DNA from: Camellia lanceoleosa | Taxonomy: Eukaryota > Streptophyta > Magnoliopsida > Ericales > Theaceae | Length of the DNA stretch: 64,000 nucleotides | Assembly: GCA_025200525.1 (NCBI GenBank) | Contig: CM045759.1 | Location: 1,488,001 to 1,552,000 of the forward strand | Direction of reading: 5' to 3' | Part shown: positions 36,483 through 46,214 of the stretch, in pieces | Layout of the letters: every line of letters starts with the position of its first letter | How positions within the stretch are numbered: the first letter of the stretch is position 1 | Notes under the pieces: model-generated | Told to the model about the DNA's origin: nothing | What the model saw: the letters and a program-made list of their open reading frames with translations, nothing else | Databases searched by the model: none | Position numbers and translations under genes: made by a program

Positions 36483-36590
36483 AATCACACATTCTAATTA
36501 AAGTGTGATTATTTATATATTTTTTAATCACATCTTTTTAATTAATGTGTGATTATATATACACTACTACTTTTTAATCACACTTTTTAA
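36000..36590. repeat. Subterminal tandem array with internal CACTACTAC words
   Basis: Units of about 135 bases, each with several TTTTTAATCACAC...GTGTGATTA palindromes, repeat head to tail. The element's own terminal word CACTACTAC recurs at 36102, 36237, 36371 and 36562 (spacings 135, 134 and 191). Units are separated by TA-rich spacers. Confidence 0.8.
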
Positions 36591-37004
36591 GTAACACTAC
36601 AAGAAAAGTGGGCTTATGAGACGGAACTTTTTGCGACGACACATTTTTCGTCGCAAAAAATGTGACCTTTTGAGACGGCTGCCGTCGCAAAAAATGTGAC
36701 CTTTTGAGACGGCACAATTTGTCGTCGTAAAAAATATGACTTTTTGAGACGGCACGACTTGCTATCTCGCAAAAAAAAAAAGTGACTTTTTGAGACGGTA
36801 TAACTTGCCGTCGCGAAAAATATGACTTTTTGAGACGGCACAATTTGTCGTCGCAAAAAAATGTGACTTTTTGAGACTTCATATATATAGTTACAAAATG
36901 GTTTAAATAAATGCAATGGTATTTTTTTATCATAAAAAAAAAATTGAAAAAACGACGCCGTCTTACTCTTTTAATATAACATTTCTTTTCATTCATTTTT
37001 TTCA

Positions 37005-37660
37005 TCTTCCTCTCTCTATCTCTATCTCTCTCTCTTCTTTCTCTCTCACTCATCACTCTTCTCCGTCTATCTCTCTCTTCTCTCTCTGTCTCTCTGTCTC
37101 TCTTCTTTCTCTCTCACGATCACTCTTCTCTCTGTCTGTCAGATGTCTCTTTCTTTATATCTCTGCTCTCTATCTCTTCTTTCTCTCTCTCACTCATCAC
37201 TCTTCTCTCTCTGTCTGCTCTCTTTCTCTCTCGTGTCTTTCGCTTCATCTCTCTTCTCTCTCTCTCTCTCGCTTATCTCTTTTCGCTTATTTTTTTCTCT
37301 CTCTTTGTCTATCTCTCTAACATCTTTTGTTTCTCTCTTTTTTCTCTCACTCTCTATCTCTCTCTCTCGCTTATCTCTCTCTCTCTCTTTTTTCTATGTC
37401 TCTCTCGTTAATCTCTTTTCGCTTTCTTTCTCTCTTTTTGTTTATCTCTTGCTCATCTCTTGTTTCTCTCTTTTTTCGTCTCACTCTTTCTCTATCTTTT
37501 TTCTCTTTGTCTATCTTTATCTCTTTCTCTCTCTGCTCTCTTCTCATTTATCACTTTTCTTTCTCTGCTCTACCGTCTGCTTGTCCGTCTGTCTCTTTCT
37601 TTTCTTCACCGTGTTCGCCTTTGCTCACTCTCCTCCATCTCTTCTCTATTTATTGAGCTC
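37005..37660 (+). repeat. CT-rich low-complexity block
   Basis: A long run of TCTCTCTC, TCTTTCTCTC and CTCATCACTCTTCTC variants. Open frames across it encode only Ser/Leu-rich low-complexity sequence and are not regarded as genes. It leads into the tandem units at 37834 and 38320. Confidence 0.85.
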
Positions 37661-37678
37661 CCTCTTGATTTATCGATC

Positions 37679-37823
37679 CAACCATGTTGGGACCCCGATG
37701 GTGATTCAAAGACCCCACCTCCACGTGTGAGATAAGAGTGAAAAAAATAAATAAATAATTTTTTGAACCAATCGAAAATAATGGGGGTGGTGGGGTCACT
37801 ACCGGGGGTCTAGGGCATTTTTC
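37679..37823. mobile_element. Small Mutator-like MITE, copy 2 of the 21403 family
   Basis: Inserted with a perfect 9-bp duplication, TTATCGATC (37670-37678 and 37824-37832). It shares CCCCACCTCCACGTG, the AATAAATAA run, GAACCAATC and GGTGGTGGGGTCAC with 21403-21566. An undisturbed version of the target survives at about 38308-38330, where GATTTATCGATCCACTACAA is continuous. Confidence 0.85.
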
Positions 37824-37831
37824 TTATCGAT

Positions 37832-38560
37832 CCACTACAAGAAAATGCACTTTAACGACCACTTTGTCTCTTTCTCATCACTTTGTCTCGCTTTCATCTC
37901 TTCTCTATCTATCTCACTCATCTCTCCTCTCACCACCCATCTCCTCTACCATATTTACCACTATTGCAAATGTCATTCCACTACCACCACTACTACCATC
38001 ATGCCACTCCACCTCTACGATTACCATTATTACCATTATCGCCACCACTCCACTACCACCACTACTACCATTACCTCTCCTTCACCAACGCCACTCCATC
38101 TCCTTTGTCTGCTCTCCTTTCTATGTGTCTCTCTTCTCTCTCTCACTCATCATTCTTCTCTATCTATCCGTCTCTCTCCTTCTCTTTTCTTTCTCTCTCT
38201 CACTCATCACTCTTCTATCCCTGTCTGTCTATTTGTCTCTCTCTCTCTCAATCGTGTTCGCGTTGCTTACTATTTCCTTCCGCCTTCTATTTACCGAGCT
38301 CCTCTCGATTTATCGATCCACTACAAGAAAATACACTTTTAGCACCACTTTGTCTCTCTCTCGCTCACCACTGGCTCTCTCTCTCTATCCTGCCTCCCAC
38401 TTATCTCTCTCTCTCACAACCCATCTCCTCTACCACCTTCACTACTACTGCAAACGCCATTTCAATACCACCACTACTACCACGGTCGCCACTTCACCAC
38501 TACGACTACCATTACAATATTTTTCATTAAAATATTACCCCTACTTCTACCAAATAAAAA
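37832..38560. repeat. Tandem 485-bp units, each starting with a CACTACAAGAAAA word
   Basis: CCACTACAAGAAAAT...CACTTT occurs at about 37833 and 38318. Each is followed by CCACTTTGTCTC, a CT-rich stretch, then CCATCTCCTCTACCA, TTGCAAATGTC or CTGCAAACGCC, and CACCACTACTACCA. The terminus of the inner CACTA-like element has thus been duplicated inside it. Both units are preceded by GATTTATCGATC (first unit interrupted by the MITE). Confidence 0.75.
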
Positions 38561-38941
38561 ATAATAATAAATTTGTTTTCATTAAAAAAAAATGAAACAA
38601 ATAAATTTTCAAGTTTAGTAACTAAAATAAAATAATTTTTTAAAAAAAAAATTTATTTTAACAAAAAATAAATTTTTTTTGCGATGACAACTCCTATCGC
38701 AAAAAATAAATAAATTAAACAACGTTATTTTATTATTTAATTTTTTTTAAAAAAATTGATTTTTTCTTCCCCCTCCCTCTCTTTTTCCATTCCCCCCCCT
38801 TTTTTTTTTTTCTTTTTTCATTCCCGCTCTGTTCTCTTGCTACCAAAACCAAAAACCCTAGTCTGTTTACCCTCCTCTCTATCGATCGATCGAGCGGTGG
38901 CAGATGACGGAGAGCGGAGAGAGAGAGAGAGAGACGGAGAG

Positions 38942-39060
38942 ATGGTATGCGGAAACACATTCGCGAAGACCATATGCTCAATCTGCTACGAAGATCTCAA
39001 ACCCATCGTCGAAGACCTTCAATCCATCTCCATTTGCGATCACGTCTTCCACGAGCTCGT
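38942..39060 (+). pseudogene. Captured first exon of a TRAIP/NOPO-like RING E3 ligase
   Basis: From the ATG at 38942 the frame gives ICSICYEDLKPIVEDLQSIS followed by ICDHVFHEL. This is the first half of the C3HC4 RING of plant TRAIP-like ubiquitin ligases, in which C-x2-C and C-x-H-x2-H bind zinc. The usual Gly before His (CGH) is Asp here (CDH). The second half of the RING is missing: translation runs on into non-homologous sequence from about 39063. The upstream 200 bases (ATCGATCGATCGAG, AAACCCTAG and a GA run before the ATG) look like the donor's leader, so the capture may include a promoter. Intact TRAIP proteins act in DNA damage response; this fragment cannot form a complete RING. Confidence 0.7.
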
Positions 39061-39253
39061 CACCATCACTCATTCATATTTCATATATATATATACACAC
39101 ACACTCATTCACATTAATCGATTGAAAATTTCATATTTACCTTTGTAAAAACCCTAGCATTCAACAATGGTTCGAGAGGAGGGTAATTTAAATATACCTA
39201 TGTGAAAAGTTTGGAAAAGAAATATAATTAAAACTATTCATTAAATCTCGCAG

Positions 39254-39364
39254 ACTGCTTTTTGATAGGCAATCGCATATATTGGAAGCCATTTGCACCA
39301 ACAATGTAGATTGCTTCTATGACCTTGAGGAGATGGATTTGTTTACTTGTACATGTCTGTACAA
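39254..39364 (+). pseudogene. Exon-like segment of unassigned origin in the captured block
   Basis: A 111-base open stretch lies between a TCTCGCAG acceptor and a GTTAGT donor and reads LLFDRQSHILEAICTNNVDC then FYDLEEMDLFTC. The length is a multiple of three and splice signals are present, suggesting another captured exon, but I do not recognise the protein. It could belong to the same donor as either neighbour. Confidence 0.35.
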
Positions 39365-40640
39365 GTTAGTATTCATGTCTAAGAAAATAAACATATATGG
39401 CAGCAGATTTCTTCTATGGCATTCAACGCAAGAGTGAAAAATTGAGGAAGAAAAAAGAAGTAAATTAAATTTTATTGTTTTGAAAATCTGCTATGCTGAG
39501 GTCCTTGAAGTTCCTCAATTTGAAGTTTTTTGTATCAAGATCACAACACTTGTTACTAGCCTTTAGACTTCCCATGATTTATTTATTTATTTATTTTTGT
39601 AACAAATAAAAATATTCACTTAGATGGGCCAAAGGGTTGTTACTCATGTATTCAAGAAGTATACTAAAAAAGCAAAAAGCAAAACCCTTCAGAATCAGAT
39701 AATTTATGCTTCACAAATCAAAAAAGATGCATTGTATGTCATATTAACTGTATCTTGTTGATTCTCCTTTTTCCTCAAGCTTTGCACATTGTTTCCCAGA
39801 TATCATATATATTTTTGAAGTTAATAAACCATATAAAGTTCTTTGTGTTCTTCTCTATTTATTTCTATCCATTAAATAAGTAGGAGATTTGTTTCATGCT
39901 AGATCTTCTGGGGTATAAACCTAGTCAAATTTTCTGAAAACCTTTCTGTGTCTTAATCTTTATGCAATTACTCTATTTTAAAGTCCTATTATATGGTTTA
40001 TAAGTTTAATTCCACAATTATTATTGTAAATTTTTGTCACCTTATTTTTATGAATAGTAGCTACTAAAGTGAATTTTCTTTTTTTATCAGACGTACTCCT
40101 AGTTTTAGAACTATTGTCAAACAAATTAATCAACTAAATGCTCCATCACCATAACACTTTCAAGCCTAAACAGGAATTTCATTGTGTCCTACAATAAATT
40201 TTATTTTCATTTCCCCCCATTAATCAACTAAATGATTCTTCCTTCACCTAAAATTTCACTCAACTTGATAGGCTAGCAGCAATTCCTTTTTCAAGCTTAC
40301 ACACACGGGTGTATGTATATATATATATATATATTTTTTTTCCTTCTAGAAAAAATGCTTTAATTTAATTTTAATTATTTTCTCATCTTACTTGTGGGGA
40401 AGTTAGACCTAGAAGTTGAGTCAATTTTTCATAATGTTTCAAAAGGAATGGATTATTATCATTAATTTGTTATTGTTCTTGTCCCTCGCCATTCCTTAGC
40501 TATTCTGGCTCTGTGTTTTGATTTTTTGCTAAATATTAGAGATGCCAATCAAATCTAACTACCCTCTGCTATGTTTCTCGTATTTGCTATTTGATCATCT
40601 TAATCCAGTGCTAGAGATTTAAGCATGGCATTGTTTGCAG

Positions 40641-42729
40641 GTATGTAATGGGTATTGGTGAAGCAGAGGCATTTTTCTCGAGCGGTTGAAGCGAGAACTT
40701 CAAGCTTTGGAAGCAAGAAATGTTCATGCCATATTGGAAAATGAGCCTTTGATTGATGAGGTAACCCTTGTGTCGACGTGAAACTCATTGCTCATCTTAT
40801 ATTTTTCCTTGATCAATCCGAGCCTTTTATGTCATACTTGTGTTTCAAATTTATATGGCATCAAATAAACATGTCATGCTTTGCCGCTTGAGAATTTACT
40901 CATGAATCATATACAAACCATTTGTCTGGTTTGTCATTTTTCTCATATGGAACCCTTGACTAATATTTGTACGCACAAGAATTATGTTATGTGATGTTGC
41001 TTGAACCATTTTATAAGGATCAGCTATCTTCTTGGTTGGTGTTTTAAATGGAGAAAGTTAATTTATTATTACTATTATTATCATTTGTCCTCTTTTTTGT
41101 TGTTATCTGTGATTTCCTTCAGTTTGGCTATTTAATTGTTAATTTGTCGGTTCTGCAGGTGTTGCAGGGACTTGGATTAGCCACAAATTGTGTTGAGGAT
41201 ATGGATGAATGGTTAGGAATTTTTAATGTGAAACTTAGACACATGAGAGAGGACATTGAGTCGGCAGGATCTCTACGTACTCTTCTGCAAAAGTAGTGTT
41301 TCTTTTGTATTCCTGTTGGGCCCATGTTTGTTATTTATTTGCAGTTTTCATGATACATATATACTGCATGTACATAACAATTGCCATTCTCATATTTTCC
41401 ATTCTCTGCTGCTTCTCTCTCCGTGTTTGAACATTGCCATTTTAATCATCCAATAGAAAGTGAATTTCATCTGTGTTTTTATTTTTATTTTTTAAGTTTG
41501 TCTAAGATGTAATTGGTGCAAAGTATTTTCTGTTCCATACGAACCTTCTGACAAGGAGCTTGGCATGAGAGCTACTACATTCATTTCTTATTTACTGAAC
41601 CGAAAACTAACTCATTTGCATGCTACTCACAGACATTCTTGGATTTCAACTTTATTTGTCCAAATGGTGTATTATTAGAGTGATTGTTTTAGTCTCCACT
41701 TTATTCACATGGTTTTATGCTTCATGTTAGGAGATATTTATTCTTACCAAGGCTACTAAATTGTTGACCTGCAATATATTATTGTGGTTTGCAGATAGAA
41801 ACCCGAAATAACATGCTGGAAATGCAGTCTGTAAATAATAAAGCATTAATTGACGAACTGGATAAGCTTCTTGAAAGATTGCGCGTGCCTTCTGAGGTGC
41901 CCCTGCTTTTTTTAATTGTGAACATTCAATGATGGATTTGAGTTTGGTCAACTTATTTGAATCTTTACACCATTTAAACTTGTATTGTTTGATGCAAGAT
42001 GCAGATGTCTCACTGAGAGGTTCATTTGATGAGGCACGATGCTTCAAAATGTTGAAGCATGTGAATGGTTAATCGGTGCTTTACGTGGTCTTGAAGTACC
42101 TAACTTGGATCCTAGCTGCTCAAATATGCTTGCCAGATGTCTTATCTGCTCTCCTTTTCATTTCACCATTCTCTTTTGGGTTGTCCTTTGGAAATCTCAA
42201 GACATTGATTTGCTGATTATTATAGTAGGCTCATTGAACTACTGCTCCGAAGAATGGATTCTGGAGCCTTGGAGCCTACCCATATGTGCAGTCACATGCC
42301 TTTTTATTCTTTTCCCCTATTGTGGATCAGGAACTCCTTTTTTTTTATTTTTTTTCTTCTTTTTTTTTTTAAATTTTTTTTATAAAAATTTTTAATTTAA
42401 TATATATATATTTTTATAAGCATTGAGGATCAGGATCAGTTAGTGATGTGAACTTGAGAAGAGCAATTTGTTATTTAGTTTTTCTTAACTGATCATGAAA
42501 GTTTGTTCTTGCCCCTGAATTGGATTGCAATTTTCCCTACTGTGGATGACAATTTTGAGATATCATCTCTTTCTAAAGGTGGCACATCAAACTCTCACAG
42601 GTTAAAGAGAAGAGGGCAGAACTTGAAAAATTAAAAACTACTTTTGTTCGGAGAGCGTCCGAGTTCTTGAAAAACTACTTTGCTAGTTTGGTGGATTTTA
42701 TGATAAGTGACAAAAGTTACTTCTCTCAG
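40641..42729 (+). pseudogene. Captured five-exon segment of exocyst subunit SEC3
   Basis: Five consecutive exons with their introns match plant SEC3 in order: 40641-40760 ([20 protein letters not shown]), 41159-41263 ([20 protein letters not shown]), 41795-41896 ([20 protein letters not shown]), about 41998-42135 ([20 protein letters not shown]) and 42601-42729 ([20 protein letters not shown], ending DKSYFSQ). In intact plants SEC3 tethers secretory vesicles to the plasma membrane as part of the octameric exocyst. Here only a central part of about 190 residues is present. Exon 1 has a frameshift before ERLKR, exon 2 has GC instead of GT at its donor (41264), and exon 4 has lost one base at the CGATGCTT position and lacks a donor. 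Retained introns show DNA-level capture without reverse transcription. Confidence 0.88.
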
Positions 42730-43785
42730 GTATGTTCAAAGGATGTTGCTTTATTCTAGGAAATTGTCACTATGTTCAAATGATCTTCTGCAGGATCTTC
42801 AGTAATATGAACCACAAAAGATGATCTAGATTATCATTTCGCTTTTCTGTATAGTAAAAGTAGAAATTATTTATCGTCATCATTGTTATTTTTACGATAA
42901 GTTGACACGTAGTGGAACAAAATTGGTAAACTTGAAGCATTATTGAGTTGAGTTGCATTACCAAATTCTCCTTAGCTGACTTCAAAAGTTGATGGCTTTG
43001 CTTGATACCTTAAATCAATTGTTGTCTAACTGACCAATACATACACCTTACGTCGGTGTTGATATCAAAAGTGATAGATGATTGTCCTTGTTCCAGTATA
43101 AGGCACTAGCTTCGCATATACAAGTTAAGATAGGTAGTTGGAATATATTATGTTATTTCAAGATACTCTCTTAGCTTGGTGGTTTCCAACCAACAAAACA
43201 TCTATTCTATGTTTGATACTTGAATGTCAAGGATTGTGAAAACTTCTTGTCGCTCTCGCATATGCCTCGTGTATGAGTATGATACATTTTTTGAGCTTCA
43301 AGATTGCATGTCTCTATGGTAAATAGCCTACCATACATTTTTCCATTAGCTAGCTTAGGTACTTCATTCATGCCGCTTATGAGTCTTTGAAACTTGATAC
43401 TTATCGAAAAAAAGAACAAAGAGTGCTGAAACTTGATTCCAGGACAATTTGGGATGGTGACCACCAGGACAATTTGGGACTTTGGTGGATTGAACATTCA
43501 AATTATCCATATTATATACAAGGAAAATTATATAAATAGAAGTTGCTTTAGTAAATTACCTATTACAATGGGATGGTTGGAAAGCAACCCCATTTTGGCA
43601 GATTCCTTTCCATGAATTGGGAATTGGGTGGCAAGTAGAAAGAGAACTTGTAATTTAAGTTGCCAATGATTGAGGAAAACATTGTTGGTAGAGCTAGCTA
43701 TCTTCTGCTCTTCATATTTATGCAATCTATAATTATTCTGTTTGTCAGGTATTTGTGCTAAATTTAATTGAATTACTTGATGCAG

Positions 43786-43851
43786 GTTTTGGTTGTAGGA
43801 GGTGGTAATGGTGGAGTTCTTAGGGAAATCTCTCGCCACAATATTGTTATA
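43786..43851 (+). pseudogene. Captured spermidine synthase exon fragment
   Basis: After a TTGATGCAG acceptor the frame reads VLVVGGGNGGVLREISRH, then NIVI and a TAA stop. Spermidine synthases have VLV(I/V)GGGDGGVLRE(V/I)(S/A)RH, the glycine-rich loop that binds decarboxylated S-adenosylmethionine. The motif Asp is Asn here, and the following EQIDICEID segment is missing. It could not be catalytic. Confidence 0.75.
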
Positions 43852-43875
43852 TAAGTCCGAACGCCATAATTAAGT

Positions 43876-43908
43876 GATCCCATAGTTAAGCTTGAAGTTG
43901 CTCTTAAG
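43876..43908 (+). other. Short exon-like tail after the spermidine synthase fragment
   Basis: GATCCCATAGTTAAGCTTGA and the bases following it (to 43908) read DPIVKLEVALK and end at a GTAATT donor. It is too short to assign, but may be the end of a fourth captured exon, fused downstream of the spermidine synthase piece. Confidence 0.25.
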
Positions 43909-44489
43909 GTAATTGAAACTCTTGTTGCAAATTATTGATCTGCCATAGAAATAGGTCACTGACATAGTTTTATTTTGATTATTTTAAGCTAAACTAACAC
44001 ATTTAAGTGCATTAAATTTTCAAATCAAGTTTGATATATGTTTTTGCAGATTTTGTTGAGGGAATAGTTGATACGATCGAGCGGTTGATGTTGGGAGTTA
44101 AAGATTATGTTGCTCTTCTTCTTCTTCTTCTTTTTTTTTTTTTTTTTGAAGACTTGAATTTTTTAGTACAGTGTATTTAAAGATGGTTAATGGATAATGT
44201 CTATTATAAATTTAATTAATTTGTTAATTTTGTTATTTTTCATTTACAAAAAATTGGTTGGTGCTTGTAATTGATTTTTTTTGTTGTAGCAAACTCATAT
44301 ATGATTTTTTTTTAATAAATAATTATTTGTGACAGTGAAACAATGGTCGCTAAAAGTGTTTTTTTATTTTTTTATTTTTTTTTGCGACGGCAAAATAGTC
44401 ATAAAAAGTCTTTTATGATCAGTATTTTTATTATTTGCGACGGCATGTGACGGTCACAAAAAGTATTTTTTTTAGTAGTGAATGTTATT

Positions 44490-44810
44490 AATCACACTTA
44501 AAAGATGTGATGTAAATATTTTCAATCACACTTAAAAGGTGTGATCTAAATGTTATTAATCACACTTCCAAAGATCACACTTAAAAGGTGTGATCTAAAT
44601 ACTTTTAATCACACTTAAAAGATGTGATAAAAATATTTTTAATCACACTTAAAAGGTGTGATCTAAATATTTTTAATCACACTTAAAAAGTGTGATTAAA
44701 AATGACCATTTTTAATCACACTCCCAAAGATCACACTTTAATAAAACTTAAAAAGTGTGATTAAATAACATACATCACACCAAAAAAGTGTGATCTTTAT
44801 CTGTTTTTGT
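44490..44810. repeat. Right subterminal repeats of the outer CACTA element
   Basis: Repeated TTAATCACACTTAAAAGGTGTGATCTAAATA units (about 35-45 bases each) run to the right terminus. They mirror the left subterminal TCACACTT/AAGTGTGA repeats. Confidence 0.8.
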
Positions 44811-45328
44811 AGTAGTGTGTGCAATTCAAATGGGAGGATGTGTGTATGATCTGATGCTTAGAATGAAGGTTTTTATTCCTTTGGTTCATTGTGTTGAGAA
44901 TATAGAGAGAGAGGGGGGGGAAAGAACTCATCTAGAGAGAGAGCTTAAGATTTTAAAGAGGAAGAAGAAGAGAGCTAGGAAAAGACCATCCTATAATCTG
45001 AAATCCAGCTTTTGGTAAGTGGCCTTTGATAATCTCAAATTACTGGCCGATTACGACACTAAACCTATAGGGATAGGTTTGGGTCGTGACAATAAATAAC
45101 ATAATTATCATATTTTTCATATATATTTTTACATTGTTTAATATATAAATAATAAATGTTAAACAAGCCAGTTAACAAGTCGGATTTTAGTATGTTTTCA
45201 CTTATTTATTAAAATTTTAACGAGCGCGAACTCGGGTTCGAACGTAAATAAATAAGTAACGAACCGAGTTCGAATAAGCTTTTACCGAGTCGAACTCAAA
45301 CTTATTCATCAACGTTTTTGTTCATTTA

Positions 45329-45559
45329 GCCTCCGTTTGGGAAGTGGGTTGGCTTTTTGGCTTTTTTGGCTATTTTAGCCTGGGCTTAAAAGTTTGGTTT
45401 GGGAAGGGCTTTTTGACTTTTTGATTTTTTTGACTTTTTTTGTGAGAGATGAGTGTAATGATTATGGGTTGGATGTGATGTTTTGTTTTTTGTGGCTAAA
45501 AAAATCTATTTTGTCTTTTGTGACTAAAATAGCTAAAAAAATTCTTGCCAAACGGAGGC
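45329..45559. mobile_element. Tourist-like (PIF/Harbinger) MITE, copy 2, TTA duplication
   Basis: Termini GCCTCCGTTTGG and CCAAACGGAGGC are perfect inverted repeats, flanked by TTA on both sides (45326-45328 and 45560-45562), as expected for PIF/Harbinger elements. The interior matches copy 1 (35429) and the reverse-oriented copy 3 (about 54921-55160). Confidence 0.85.
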
Positions 45560-46199
45560 TTACAATCTTAATTAGGCAACCATTTAGTGATTTGTAAGGA
45601 ATGAAAAACTAATCTCCATAAATGCTAGGAATTTAATAACTAACAATTGAGTTCCGCTAATTAAAAAAAGAAAAATTAGCAATCTATATGCTCTTAGCCA
45701 TTAAAACTTCATTACCATGTAGGGGCCGTGGGTACTTTGCGATTGTAGGTTGCCTGATTGGATATATTATCGGATTTTATTTTTTATTAAAAAAATATAT
45801 TTTATTAATGATAATAAAATATTACGACTCATATTAAACTCCCAAAAATGAGTAAATATTATATATAATAGCGATATTACATGATAATATCATATTTAAT
45901 AGTGGAAGATAAGACTTTTTAGTACTTAATTTCATTTGTAATTTTTTATTGGCTGGTGACACTATTATCCACAATTTTCTCAAATCAACAAAAATAAAAA
46001 AATAATGACAGGGGACAAGAAACTATTGGCAACTAACGAACTAACCAAAAAGAACCTCAAAAATAAATCATTCTACATAAAATTTAAAAAAAAAAATGAT
46101 AAAAAACACCTAAGATATGAGGATTATGTTTGACTATGTGATGTAGGAAAATATATCAAAAAGAAGAGAAAATAGTAAGATTAAACTACGGATAAACGA
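45560..46199. other. AT-rich stretch without recognisable features
   Basis: I see no exon, terminal repeat or conserved motif here. Composition is strongly AT-rich on both strands. Confidence 0.5.
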
Positions 46200-46214
46200 A
46201 ATATTATTTGCTAG

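Larger units (their letters stand above)
36595..44480. mobile_element. Inner CACTA-like element carrying host gene fragments (Pack-CACTA)
   Basis: The left end CACTACAAGAAAAGTGGG is a common CACTA terminus; the right end reads TTTTTTTTAGTAGTG to 44480. The flanking triplets TAA (36592-36594) and AAT (44481-44483) do not match exactly. Subterminal repeats differ from the outer element: GAGACGGCA..ATTTG.CGTCGCAAAAAATGTGAC recurs about six times at 36620-36880, and TTTGCGACGGCA..GTCA.AAAAAGT at 44380-44470. Between them lie a CT-rich tandem region (37005-38500), a RING exon (38942-39060), exon-like 39254-39364, five SEC3 exons (40641-42729) and a spermidine synthase exon (43786-43851), all read on plus. 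No transposase was found. Confidence 0.75.
35889..44817. mobile_element. CACTA transposon (outer), 8.9 kb, subterminal palindromic repeats
   Basis: Left end CACTACTACAAAAATAG (35889 on) and right end CTGTTTTTGTAGTAGTG (to 44817) are inverted, with a perfect 3-bp duplication TGT on both sides (35886-35888 and 44818-44820). These are the hallmarks of CACTA (En/Spm) elements. The subterminal parts (35920-36594 and 44481-44800) are packed with TCACACTT and AAGTGTGA in alternating orientation, the arrangement used as transposase-binding sites. I found no transposase, so it was mobilised in trans. The middle is replaced by a second CACTA-like element at 36595-44480. Confidence 0.85.

Noticed and set aside
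36000..36600. Regular palindromic repeats resembling a CRISPR array
   Set aside because: The spacers are themselves repeated TA-rich sequence, the context is a CACTA terminus in a plant genome, and no cas gene is present.
36574..37056. 160-codon frame on minus with KSHIF..QKVTFF repeats
   Set aside because: It is the translation of the GAGACGGCA..GTCGCAAAAA subterminal DNA repeats of the inner CACTA element.
36916..38595. Long overlapping open frames (up to 243 codons) on plus
   Set aside because: They arise from CT-rich and CCACTAC repeats, encode only Ser/Leu/Thr-rich low complexity, and overlap in all frames.
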